DNA of 64,000 bases, taken from contig NZ_JARPUQ010000001.1 of the NCBI RefSeq assembly GCF_029537735.1, positions 1,398,696 through 1,462,695 on the forward strand. The letters are read 5' to 3'. The translations under genes were made by a program, and so were the position numbers. How positions within the stretch are numbered: position 1 is the first letter of the stretch; the number at the start of each line of letters is the position of its first letter. Shown piece after piece: positions 53,889 to 61,891 of this stretch. A model generated the notes under the pieces. It saw only the letters and a list, made by a program, of their open reading frames with translations, ran no database searches and was not told where the DNA came from. The DNA is from Robiginitalea aestuariiviva (GTDB lineage: Bacteria > Bacteroidota > Bacteroidia > Flavobacteriales > Flavobacteriaceae).

Positions 53889-54128
53889 TCAAATAAGAAA
53901 CCAAGTTAGGGATTATGACAAGGCATTTATTCGAATCGCGCAGAATTCCTTATTCGATTTTAGCCCATTGATTCAATCATAACATGACCTATTTCAGCAA
54001 GGAAATACCATTTTTGATCCAAATTTGAATTGATTATCAGCGCGTTAGAGCGTTTTTGCTCCAAAAATGCATTTCCTTACTCTCATTTTTGGGCATCAAA
54101 GCATTGAAAATAAGCGGATTAAATAATT

Positions 54129-54150
54129 GTAACCTGCGCGAGCAGGTTAC
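54129..54150. promoter_or_regulatory. Perfect hairpin with GNRA loop in the divergent promoter region
   Basis: A perfect 9-bp stem (GTAACCTGC/GCAGGTTAC) with a GCGA tetraloop, inside the 605-bp AT-rich gap between the divergent genes 52020-53888 (-) and 54494 (+). It stands out because its GC is high for this gap. It may be an operator or a leader structure; no T-run follows. The rest of the 53889-54493 gap has nothing I can name. Confidence 0.5.
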
Positions 54151-54493
54151 CCTCTTGCTTATCCCTTAGTTTAGCATCGAGGTATTACCCAGAGTTTTTA
54201 TGGTCGAAAAGTTTTAGGCTTTTGACCAATGTCTAAATGTTCAATTTTGGTTGTATCTAAAATCGATACTGGGCGAGAAAGAGCATAAAAATTAAGAAAG
54301 GCGTTAAATGATATACCATGGCGTATATAGGGATAATCCACAATGGAGATTATGCAAAAACCATAGCTTGTTTAGGGCTTATTCGTAGTATTTTTATTAC
54401 AACTGATAAGTTGGCATTTCATCGAAACTTTGTTTTTCAAGCAGTGCTATGAAATAGATTTTGAGTTTTGATAATTTACAAATGCTATATACT

Positions 54494-56071
54494 ATGAAAC
54501 CAAAATTGGTATTTATTGGCTTAATTGTTTCTTTTTTTCTTTTCAGCTGTAGCGGTGACCTGGATGGAATTGATCTCGGCAGAGAAACTAGTTCATCAGA
54601 ATTGAATGTCTTACGAGGGAACTTAAATGACTTTCCTGAGATTGAGCAGCTATACCAGAAAAGTGTTTCAGATCATAAATCATTAAACGAATCTGGAAAA
54701 GGAGGACTCTATGATTTTCAAATAGATTCCACTGTAGTCAGTAAAATTATTTATGAAAATGACGAATATTACTCATTTGCCATTTTTAGAGAAGATGTAG
54801 AGGAAGATAATTTTGAAAACCTGATCATTGCAAATAAAGCAGGCTTAGATCCTAAAGCTTTTATTCTTAAATATTATCCAGATGAGGATTTTCTTAGTAG
54901 GACTGCAAGTGATCCTTTCACCTATTTTTCTGGGCGGCAGAGTATTCAACCCATTAATTATGAAAGACTAACATCGAATGGTGGCTGCTTTACGGTTACC
55001 GAGGTGCGCTGTTCTTCTGACAGTCATCCGTATCCAACACCTCTTGCCGGACCAGGGTGTACACAGCCATACACAGTCTCTTATGTTGTTTGTTTGGATG
55101 TAGGGGATTCTTCATCGGGTGGAGGAGACAGCGGTTCTTATAGTGGAGGCGGCGGGTCTGGTTCAGGTTCTTCAGGATCTCTAGGCTCTACAGATGATTC
55201 CCAAGGAGATTTAACCAGCGATGTTATAACTGAACCGTTATTTCTTAAAAGCATAAACCCTCATGTCTATCTAATAAACCAATGGGGCATTGCCTATTCT
55301 TCTACCGAAGCAAATTATTTAAGAAATAATCCAGATTTTCAATACTTACTAGGCTTATTCTATGAAAAGAATCCGAAGCACAAAATTTTCGAAAATACAA
55401 AAGAGTTTATCAAATGGAATATTGATTTCGACAATGATACTCCATGCGGTGCTTATCATGATTGCGTAAAATCAATCCAGGCCATGGCTAATGGTCTTCG
55501 GAAATTCCACGGATCAGAAGGAGCTCTGATGGCGGACTACTTTGATAGTTTGGTAGAAGACTTCGATTCCTTTACGAAATCGGACCTTCAAGAATTCTTC
55601 AATACAGCAAAGAACATTACCAAGAAGTACAATGATTTTATGTTCGCTTCAATTACTGGAGCATATTTAGAGGGGGTCACACCCATCCTGGAAATAGCCC
55701 TTTTTGAAACGGGCTTACCCGTTGCCATCAAGCTCTTTCAAAAGATCCCCGTTTCTTGGGTTTACAGAGGCCTTCGCTTGGATAATGTTATAAGAAAAGT
55801 ATCTCAAATTGGTCAAGCAGGAAGTCAAGCACATGTAAGGATTGTCAACACATCTTCTCCTATCACTAAATCAAAGGAACTCTTCAACTCATTAACAAAA
55901 CATGCGATTAGTAAATCAACTAATGCGGAAGGAACTATTATTGCAAATATGGGGAACGGGAATTATATAACCTATCGGACCGTTTCAAGTACTGGTTATC
56001 CCGCTACCATTAATTTTAATTTCCAACAGGTACTTGGCACGAATAACTTTGTAATCAAGTTTGGTCTATAA
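54494..56071 (+). CDS. Toxin-like modular lipoprotein (candidate polymorphic toxin)
   Basis: A 525-residue lipoprotein from the ATG at 54494 ('MKPKLVFIGLIVSFFLFSC', Cys19; the two upstream in-frame starts add no signal). Then: a globular N-domain, a four-Cys segment ('CFTVTEVRC', 'GPGCTQPYTVSYVVC'), a Gly/Ser linker, a helical module ('WGIAYSSTEANYLRNNPDF', 'FENTKEFIKW'), a hydrophobic segment ('GVTPILEIALFETGLPVAI') and a C-terminal 65-residue beta-rich unit ('KELFNSLTKHAISKS', 'NGNYITYRTVSSTGYPATIN'). The N-terminal Cys-rich/Gly-rich/helical layout is like lipoproteins of Bacteroidota that carry swapped C-terminal toxins, and the last unit resembles short nuclease-type toxin tips; that is inference. 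An immunity-like gene starts 2 nt after the stop. Confidence 0.82.
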   Translation: MKPKLVFIGLIVSFFLFSCSGDLDGIDLGRETSSSELNVLRGNLNDFPEIEQLYQKSVSDHKSLNESGKGGLYDFQIDSTVVSKIIYENDEYYSFAIFREDVEEDNFENLIIANKAGLDPKAFILKYYPDEDFLSRTASDPFTYFSGRQSIQPINYERLTSNGGCFTVTEVRCSSDSHPYPTPLAGPGCTQPYTVSYVVCLDVGDSSSGGGDSGSYSGGGGSGSGSSGSLGSTDDSQGDLTSDVITEPLFLKSINPHVYLINQWGIAYSSTEANYLRNNPDFQYLLGLFYEKNPKHKIFENTKEFIKWNIDFDNDTPCGAYHDCVKSIQAMANGLRKFHGSEGALMADYFDSLVEDFDSFTKSDLQEFFNTAKNITKKYNDFMFASITGAYLEGVTPILEIALFETGLPVAIKLFQKIPVSWVYRGLRLDNVIRKVSQIGQAGSQAHVRIVNTSSPITKSKELFNSLTKHAISKSTNAEGTIIANMGNGNYITYRTVSSTGYPATINFNFQQVLGTNNFVIKFGL

Positions 56072-56073
56072 TA

Positions 56074-56514
56074 ATGATTGATTTATATAGAAATATTGAT
56101 TTATTCTGCCCAGGAACAATCGAGTTTATTTTTGATATTATCTATCAACTAGGGTATACGGATGAGGATCTAAATTCTCCCTCTAAGGAAACTATCGTAA
56201 AAAAAGACGTTCTAAAATCCATTAAGGATTTAATGGAGTTAAATGTTCTAAGTGTTAAATCATGGTATGAAAAGTCAGAATTTTCAAAAGAAAATCCTGA
56301 AATAGATGAAATAATAAATAGGATTGATGGTATTTGGTTTAAAGGGGCTAAATACCCTGACTTCTTTAATATGGTATTATTTGATGTGCCTGATTGGTAC
56401 ATTAATACTCTAAAGGATTTAGGTATGTCTGATACAACCAATTGGAAGAATTTTGTCGAAACACATATTGGTGATTTAGAACAATGGATAAAAAAAAATA
56501 AGCCAAGAGATTAG
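56074..56514 (+). CDS. Candidate immunity protein of the toxin-like gene
   Basis: A 146-residue acidic, helical cytoplasmic protein ('MIDLYRNIDLFCPGTIEFIF', 'IDEIINRIDGIWFKGAKYPD', 'WYINTLKDLGMSDTTNWKNF') with no signal peptide. It begins 2 nt after the stop of the lipoprotein gene, so translation is coupled. Small acidic genes directly behind a modular secreted toxin are usually immunity proteins; this is the basis for the call, not a sequence match. I could not assign a named immunity family. The AT-rich codons match the element. Confidence 0.7.
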   Translation: MIDLYRNIDLFCPGTIEFIFDIIYQLGYTDEDLNSPSKETIVKKDVLKSIKDLMELNVLSVKSWYEKSEFSKENPEIDEIINRIDGIWFKGAKYPDFFNMVLFDVPDWYINTLKDLGMSDTTNWKNFVETHIGDLEQWIKKNKPRD

Positions 56515-56585
56515 GCAACTACCCACTTAAATCCAAGTTTCTTATATAATTCCAAGTAATCCACCAGAGAAGACCAGGATATTAT

Positions 56586-57194
56586 ATGTACAGAAATACT
56601 TTAATTCCAATGACACAATTTCAAATTATTTATGCCTTACTTGCCTTCCTTATTTTGGGCCCAAGTTGCCTAGGGCAAAAGACGCGTGTTGAGGTTGCCC
56701 TGATGGAATGTTGGTTTAATTCTTTTGGTGAAGACAGCGCGAAAGTAAAAGCAATGTTTTTGGATTATGAACATTATTTAGTTCGAGAAGGCGTACTAGA
56801 AGGACCATCGCAAAAAGGCTACAAATCTATGCATCAATTAATTGCGAAAGGCAAACGTGATTATAAAGTAAGAAGATCATTTTCTAGGGAATTAGAAAAT
56901 ATAACAAGGTCTTTAGAGGATTATAATTCATGTAAGCAAATCCTACTTAATGACTCGGTCAATTTTGATTCGTCAAAATTGATACGTTATCATGCCGTAT
57001 TTGACTCTATAACGACTAGAAATGAGTACAAGAGGTCGGATATTGCATTAGGTATATTGTCGGTACTAGACGAAATGGATTTCGATTATGATTATTATAA
57101 AGTACGTGCATTTATTCTCCAGGATTTACTAGTGTTATCAGAAATTTGGGATATTAGGAATTCGGAAGCCCCCGATGACTTTCCAATTGATTAA
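56586..57194 (+). CDS. Small secreted protein of unknown function
   Basis: A 202-residue protein with an N-terminal signal ('MTQFQIIYALLAFLILGPSC' from an ATG at 56610, or eight residues longer from 56586; cleavage probably before Gln). The mature part is helical and charged ('RRSFSRELENITRSLEDYNS', 'IALGILSVLDEMDFDYDYYK'). It is 71 bp after the immunity-like gene, in the same direction, and may be part of that set. No family recognised. It is the last cargo gene before the right end. Confidence 0.72.
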   Translation: MYRNTLIPMTQFQIIYALLAFLILGPSCLGQKTRVEVALMECWFNSFGEDSAKVKAMFLDYEHYLVREGVLEGPSQKGYKSMHQLIAKGKRDYKVRRSFSRELENITRSLEDYNSCKQILLNDSVNFDSSKLIRYHAVFDSITTRNEYKRSDIALGILSVLDEMDFDYDYYKVRAFILQDLLVLSEIWDIRNSEAPDDFPID

Positions 57195-57340
57195 CAATTC
57201 TAGCTTCATTAGGATTATAAAGGACCGGAATCGAATTAGACCGCAAATGTTCAGAAAAATAGGATGAGAATGAAACGAATTCTTCTCATATTCAAGAGAC
57301 TAGCTAAATAGGGAATAATTAGGATACAATTGGCATCATT

Positions 57341-57363
57341 TGTTGTACCTATGTTGTACCCAG
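57341..57363 (+). repeat. Right integrase arm-type repeat (23 bp)
   Basis: Identical to 50224-50246, same orientation, with the two GTTGTACC boxes 11 bp apart. It lies 46 bp inside the right att. Such pairs near both ends are typical of element arm sites. Confidence 0.8.
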
Positions 57364-57371
57364 CCCAAATA

Positions 57372-57399
57372 AAAAGGGCTCCCGTTTCCGGAAACCCTT
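57372..57399 (-). terminator. Element-borne terminator behind the tRNA gene
   Basis: On the minus strand, AAGGG, the palindrome TTTCCGGAAA and CCCTT form an imperfect stem followed by a T-run, 12 bp after the tRNA 3' end. It appears to replace the original terminator at 50042-50070 that the insertion displaced. Confidence 0.6.
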
Positions 57400-57409
57400 G
57401 ATTTTACTA

Positions 57410-57483
<74 letters not shown>

Positions 57484-57604
57484 ATGTGGATGGCAAATAT
57501 ACAATGGATTCTTGGTTTGACAAAAATTCAGGTGGGGAATTAATTCAGGGGGCGGGTTCCCGGCTTTTTTTGAAAATCCATACCTTCGGCGCATTGGCAC
57601 GCCT

Positions 57605-58969
57605 ATGGAAGTCCTGAATGACATCATCTCCACCCTGATCCCCTTAACCGAATGGCCCATGTTTATCCTGCTGATCGGGGGTGGGCTGTTCCTGGTGGTG
57701 TATTCGGGTTTTCGGCCCTACCGCTTTTTTGGGCATGCCCTGGCCATCACGGCCGGGAAATACGACAACAAGCTGGCCAAAGGGGAAGTGAGTTCCTTCC
57801 AGGCCCTTTCCGCAGCCGTGGCCGCCACGGTAGGGCTGGGGAATATTTCCGGGGTGGCCATTGCCATCCACGACGGCGGGCCCGGGGTGGTCTTCTGGAT
57901 CTGGATGACGGCCCTGCTGGGGATGTGCATCAAATACTACTCCTGCAGCCTGGCCATCATGTACCGGGGCGAAGACTCGGACGGGCAGTTGCAGGGCGGC
58001 CCCATGTTTTACATCACCCGGGGGCTGGGCCCAAAGGCCAAACCCCTAGCGGTCTTTTTTGCCATTTGCGGCCTGGTTGGGTTTTTGGGCGTTTTTACAG
58101 CCAACCAGTTTACCGAAACCTTTATGAGCGTGGTGGAGCCCACCCGCACCCTCTGGGAAACCAGCGAATTCAACTGGAAGCTGGGCATAGGGGTAGCCCT
58201 GGCCGTGATTACCTCCTTTGTGATCTTTGGCGGGCTCACCAAGATTGCCCGGGTGGCCTCGGCTATTGTCCCTTTTATGGTCCTGCTTTACCTGCTGGCC
58301 GTAGTGGTGGTGATGGGGATGAATGCCGGCCAGGTCTGGCCGGCCCTTAAAATGATCCTCACCGAGGCCTGGGACTTTAAGACCGCGGTAACCGGCGGGT
58401 TCTGGGGCCTGGTCATCATCGGGATCCGGCGCGCCATGTTTTCGAACGAGGCCGGCCTGGGGAGCGCCCCCATGTACCACGGCCAATCCCGGAACGACGA
58501 GCCCATACGCGAAGGCCTGGTGGCCATGCTGGGCCCGTTTATAGACACTATCATGGTCTGCACTTTTACCGCCGTGGTCATTATCCTGAGCGGAGCCTAC
58601 CTGGAAGAGGGCAGCGGTATTGTCATGACCCTGAACGCCTTCCGGGCCACCCTCTTCGGGTTCGGGGACGAACTCCTGATGCTGATCGTAACGGCCTTTG
58701 CCCTGTCCACCCTGTTTACCTATTCCTACTACGGGGTAAAAAGCCTTTCGTACCTGACTACAGCCCGCATCGGGAAGTATTACAACTGGTTCTTTGTGAT
58801 CATGATTGTCTTTGCCGCCGTGGCCTCCCTGGAGCTTGTCAAGAACCTGATTGACCTCTCCTATGCCCTGATGGTCATCCCCAACATGATTGCCGTATTG
58901 CTGTTGGCCCCCAAGGTAAATGCCGCGGCCAAAACGTATTTTAAAAAGCTGAAGGATGAGCGCGCATAA
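57605..58969 (+). CDS. Sodium:alanine symporter (AGCS family)
   Basis: A 454-residue membrane protein with about ten helices, of the alanine or glycine:cation symporter family. 'ILLIGGGLFLVVYSGFRPYR' (22-41) and 'AAVAATVGLGNISGVAIAIH' (70-89), followed by 'GGPGVVFWIWMTALLGM', are the AGCS signature regions; 'GIRRAMFSNEAGLGSAPMYH' (near 273) is the second conserved stretch. It takes up alanine or glycine with Na+, in keeping with marine life. Its last 14 bp overlap the start of era, so the two genes are translationally linked. Confidence 0.92.
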   Translation: MEVLNDIISTLIPLTEWPMFILLIGGGLFLVVYSGFRPYRFFGHALAITAGKYDNKLAKGEVSSFQALSAAVAATVGLGNISGVAIAIHDGGPGVVFWIWMTALLGMCIKYYSCSLAIMYRGEDSDGQLQGGPMFYITRGLGPKAKPLAVFFAICGLVGFLGVFTANQFTETFMSVVEPTRTLWETSEFNWKLGIGVALAVITSFVIFGGLTKIARVASAIVPFMVLLYLLAVVVVMGMNAGQVWPALKMILTEAWDFKTAVTGGFWGLVIIGIRRAMFSNEAGLGSAPMYHGQSRNDEPIREGLVAMLGPFIDTIMVCTFTAVVIILSGAYLEEGSGIVMTLNAFRATLFGFGDELLMLIVTAFALSTLFTYSYYGVKSLSYLTTARIGKYYNWFFVIMIVFAAVASLELVKNLIDLSYALMVIPNMIAVLLLAPKVNAAAKTYFKKLKDERA

Positions 58970-59843
58970 ATCCGGTTTTGTGAACATTGTGGGCAACCCC
59001 AACGTGGGTAAGTCCACCCTGATGAACGCCCTGGTGGGCGAGCGCCTGTCCATTATTACCCCCAAGGCCCAGACCACCCGCCACCGCATCCTCGGTATTG
59101 TGAACGGGGAGGACTTCCAGGTGGTCTTTTCGGATACCCCCGGGGTAATCCAGCCCGCCTACCAGTTGCAGGCCTCCATGATGGATTTTGTACGCCTGGC
59201 CCTGGAAGATGCGGATGTGTTGCTCTACATGGTGGAAATCGGGGAGAAGCAGCTCAAGGACCAGGCCCTAATGGAACGCATCCGCCACACGGACACCCCT
59301 GTACTGGTCTTGATTAACAAAATTGACACCTCCAACCAGGAATTCCTGGAGGCCCAGGTGGCCTACTGGCAGGAAACCCTGCCCAAGGCGGAGGTCCACC
59401 CCATATCCGCCCTGGAGGGCTTTGGGGTGCAGCAGGTAATGGACCGCATCCGGGAATTGCTGCCCGAGGCCCCGCCCTATTTCCCCAAAGACCAGCTTAC
59501 CGATAAGCCGGAGCGGTTCTTTGTGGGTGAGATTATCCGGGAGAAAATCCTGGAGCAGTACCAGAAAGAGGTGCCCTATTCCGTAGAGGTGGTGACCGAG
59601 AGCTTCGAGGAGGAGGAGGCCCTGATCCGCATTGGCGCCGTGATAAACGTAGAGCGGGATTCCCAGAAGGGCATCCTGATTGGCCATAAGGGCAGTGCGC
59701 TGAAACGGCTGGGGACGGCGGCCCGCAAAGACCTGGAGGCCTTCTTTGGCAAGCAGGTATTCCTGCAACTCTTTGTCAAAGTCAGCAAAGACTGGCGCAG
59801 CTCCGAGCGCCATTTGCGCGGGTTTGGCTATTCCTCAAAGTAG
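58956..59843 (+). CDS. era: GTPase Era
   Basis: A 295-residue GTPase that binds the 3' end of 16S rRNA and assists 30S assembly. G1 'GNPNVGKST', G2 'TTRHRI', G3 'DTPG', G4 'NKID' and G5 'SALEG' are all present, followed by a KH domain ('EVVTESFEEEEALIRIGAVI', 'GILIGHKGSALKRLGTAARK') that binds RNA. Start 'MSAHKSGFVNIVGNPNVGK' overlaps the end of the alanine symporter by 14 bp. der lies 620 bp further on, with a minus-strand gene between. Confidence 0.96.
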   Translation: MSAHKSGFVNIVGNPNVGKSTLMNALVGERLSIITPKAQTTRHRILGIVNGEDFQVVFSDTPGVIQPAYQLQASMMDFVRLALEDADVLLYMVEIGEKQLKDQALMERIRHTDTPVLVLINKIDTSNQEFLEAQVAYWQETLPKAEVHPISALEGFGVQQVMDRIRELLPEAPPYFPKDQLTDKPERFFVGEIIREKILEQYQKEVPYSVEVVTESFEEEEALIRIGAVINVERDSQKGILIGHKGSALKRLGTAARKDLEAFFGKQVFLQLFVKVSKDWRSSERHLRGFGYSSK

Positions 59844-60335
59844 GCTTTTTTCCACCGCCCCGCGGTAGCAGGCGTAGAGCTGGTGCATCTGGGGCTTGCC
59901 CCTGGCCCGTCCGGCCCGCCCAAACCCATAGAGTACAAACCAGAGCACGACCATGCCGCCCATGGCGATGAGCAACCCGGTATAGGGCTGCCCCAGGGAG
60001 GCGCTGCTGTAGGCCCAGACACCCAGGATCAGAAAAATAGTGGCTACCCCGAAATGCAGGAACATAAAGAAGGTCCACAGGGTCGGGTTGGGGCCAAACA
60101 CCCCGTATACCGTACACCCGTCCTGCCCTTCGGTTTCCAGTACCTCCAGGTGCAGTTGGGGCGACCAGAAATGCCGCGCTTCGGCAGTGAACTTCAGAAA
60201 TACGTGATCGTCCAGGCGTTTGGCCTCCACCGGGGGGTGGCCGGCAGCACCCAGGGTTTCCAGTACCTGGGCCGCCGGGGCGGGTTGGGGTTCCTGAAAG
60301 CGGGGCCGCAGCACAATTTCGTTGGGAAGGGACAT
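59835..60335 (-). CDS. Hypothetical two-helix membrane protein
   Basis: A 166-residue protein with a soluble N-terminal domain ('MSLPNEIVLRPRFQEPQPAP', 'RLDDHVFLKFTAEARHFWSP') and two membrane helices ('FFMFLHFGVATIFLILGVWA', 'GLLIAMGGMVVLWFVLYGFG'). Flavobacterial homologues are often mislabelled as GTP-binding protein; no GTPase motif is present. It sits between era and der on the other strand, its stop overlapping the end of era by 9 bp. The start was set at the third in-frame Met because the sequence before it looks non-conserved; 60380 is possible. Confidence 0.75.
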   Translation of the reverse strand: MSLPNEIVLRPRFQEPQPAPAAQVLETLGAAGHPPVEAKRLDDHVFLKFTAEARHFWSPQLHLEVLETEGQDGCTVYGVFGPNPTLWTFFMFLHFGVATIFLILGVWAYSSASLGQPYTGLLIAMGGMVVLWFVLYGFGRAGRARGKPQMHQLYACYRGAVEKSLL

Positions 60336-60438
60336 CTCCTTGGGGGTTAAGGCCTGCATAAGGTAACGGGTTTTGGTCATTTTTCAAACGCCAAACGCTT
60401 TCTTGGGGGCCATACCGTGTACATTAGAACTGAAAAAC

Positions 60439-60446
60439 TACCTTTG
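60439..60446 (+). promoter_or_regulatory. TAnnTTTG -7 element of der
   Basis: TACCTTTG matches the Bacteroidota -7 consensus and lies 18 nt before the der ATG at 60465, predicting a leader of about a dozen nucleotides. It excludes the longer in-frame start at 60417. Confidence 0.6.
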
Positions 60447-60464
60447 CAACCTGAAAACCAGCGT

Positions 60465-61766
60465 ATGTCTGCTATTGTTGCCATTGTGGGAAGGCCCAAT
60501 GTGGGGAAGTCCACTTTTTTCAACCGCATGATCCAGCGGCGCGAAGCCATTGTGGATTCCGTGAGCGGGGTTACCCGCGACCGCCACTACGGCAAGAGCG
60601 ACTGGAACGGCAAGGAGTTTTCCCTGATCGATACCGGGGGCTACGTAGTAGGTAGCGACGACATCTTTGAACAGGAGATCGACAAACAGGTAGAGCTGGC
60701 CATAGACGAGGCGGATGCCATCCTGTTTATGGTAGATGCCGAGGCCGGGGTGACCGGGATGGACGAAGAGGTGGCTACATTGCTGCGCCGGGTGGAAAAA
60801 CCGGTTTTCCTGGTGGTGAACAAGGTGGACAATGCCGCCCGCCTGGAAGATTCCGTGGAGTTCTACAGCCTGGGGCTGGGGGAGTATTACCCGGTTTCCA
60901 GCATTAACGGCAGCGGCACGGGCGAACTGCTGGATGCCCTGGTAGAGGTGCTCCCGGAAAAACCTGCCGTGGAGGACGAGCTGCCCCGCTTTGCGGTGGT
61001 AGGCCGCCCCAATGCCGGGAAATCTTCCTTTATCAATGCACTTATCGGGGAGGACCGCTACATTGTAACCGACATTGCCGGTACCACCCGCGACAGTATC
61101 GATACCCGCTATAACCGCTTCGGGTTTGAATTTTTCCTGGTAGATACGGCCGGGATCCGTCGCAAGGCCAAGGTGAAGGAAGACCTGGAGTTTTACTCCG
61201 TAATGCGTTCCATACGCACCATTGAACACGCGGATGTATGCCTGTTGTTGCTGGATGCTACCCGGGGGTTTGACGGGCAGGTGCAGAACATCTTCTGGCT
61301 GGCCCACCGCAACCATAAGGGGATTGTGATCCTGGTCAACAAATGGGACCTGGTGGAAAAGGACACGGCTTCGGTCAAGGCCTTTACGCGCAAGATCCAC
61401 GAGGCCATCGCCCCCTTTACGGACGTGCCCATTGTCTTTATATCCGTGCTGAACAAGCAACGCATTTTTAAGGCCATAGAAACGGCGGTGGACGTTTATG
61501 AAAACCGCAAGCGGCGCATCCCTACCCGCAAGCTCAACGATGTAATGCTGCCCATTATTGAAAAGAACCCGCCGCCCGCGCTTAAGGGCAAATACGTCAA
61601 GATTAAATTCATTACCCAGCTGCCTACCCCCTTCCCGCAGTTTGCCTTTTTCTGCAACCTGCCGCAGTATGTACGGGACCCCTATAAGCGGTTTCTGGAA
61701 AACCAACTGCGCAAGCATTTCAATTTCAGCGGGGTACCCATGGATATCTTTATGCGGAAGAAATAA
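60465..61766 (+). CDS. der: Ribosome biogenesis GTPase Der (EngA)
   Basis: A 433-residue protein with two GTPase domains and a C-terminal KH-like domain, needed for 50S assembly. Domain 1: 'GRPNVGKST', 'DTGGY', 'NKVD'. Domain 2: 'GRPNAGKSS', '[11 protein letters not shown]', 'NKWDL'. The C-terminal '[20 protein letters not shown]' and '[17 protein letters not shown]' are typical Der endings. The ATG at 60465 gives '[16 protein letters not shown]'. With era close by, two ribosome-assembly GTPases are grouped here. Confidence 0.97.
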   Translation: MSAIVAIVGRPNVGKSTFFNRMIQRREAIVDSVSGVTRDRHYGKSDWNGKEFSLIDTGGYVVGSDDIFEQEIDKQVELAIDEADAILFMVDAEAGVTGMDEEVATLLRRVEKPVFLVVNKVDNAARLEDSVEFYSLGLGEYYPVSSINGSGTGELLDALVEVLPEKPAVEDELPRFAVVGRPNAGKSSFINALIGEDRYIVTDIAGTTRDSIDTRYNRFGFEFFLVDTAGIRRKAKVKEDLEFYSVMRSIRTIEHADVCLLLLDATRGFDGQVQNIFWLAHRNHKGIVILVNKWDLVEKDTASVKAFTRKIHEAIAPFTDVPIVFISVLNKQRIFKAIETAVDVYENRKRRIPTRKLNDVMLPIIEKNPPPALKGKYVKIKFITQLPTPFPQFAFFCNLPQYVRDPYKRFLENQLRKHFNFSGVPMDIFMRKK

Positions 61767-61830
61767 CCGCCGGAAATTCCCACGTACTAAGCTGCTAAAA
61801 TACTGTTAAGGCCTTCCGCCTTTTCGGCCG

Positions 61831-61855
61831 GTTTTGCCGATCTTCCCGGCAAAAC
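61831..61855. terminator. Hairpin after der
   Basis: A perfect 9-bp stem (GTTTTGCCG at 61831-61839, CGGCAAAAC at 61847-61855), 65 bp after the der stop. No T-run follows on the plus strand, so termination is possible but weak. Confidence 0.45.
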
Positions 61856-61891
61856 GTACCCCCGCCATCGTTTTCAACCTAAATCGAACAG

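Noticed and set aside
54461-54493. Longer start (TTG) for the toxin-like lipoprotein
   Set aside because: It would put charged and polar residues before the signal peptide; the ATG at 54494 gives a normal lipoprotein signal.
50118-57409. Prophage or ICE
   Set aside because: No capsid, terminase, portal, relaxase, conjugation or replication gene is present.
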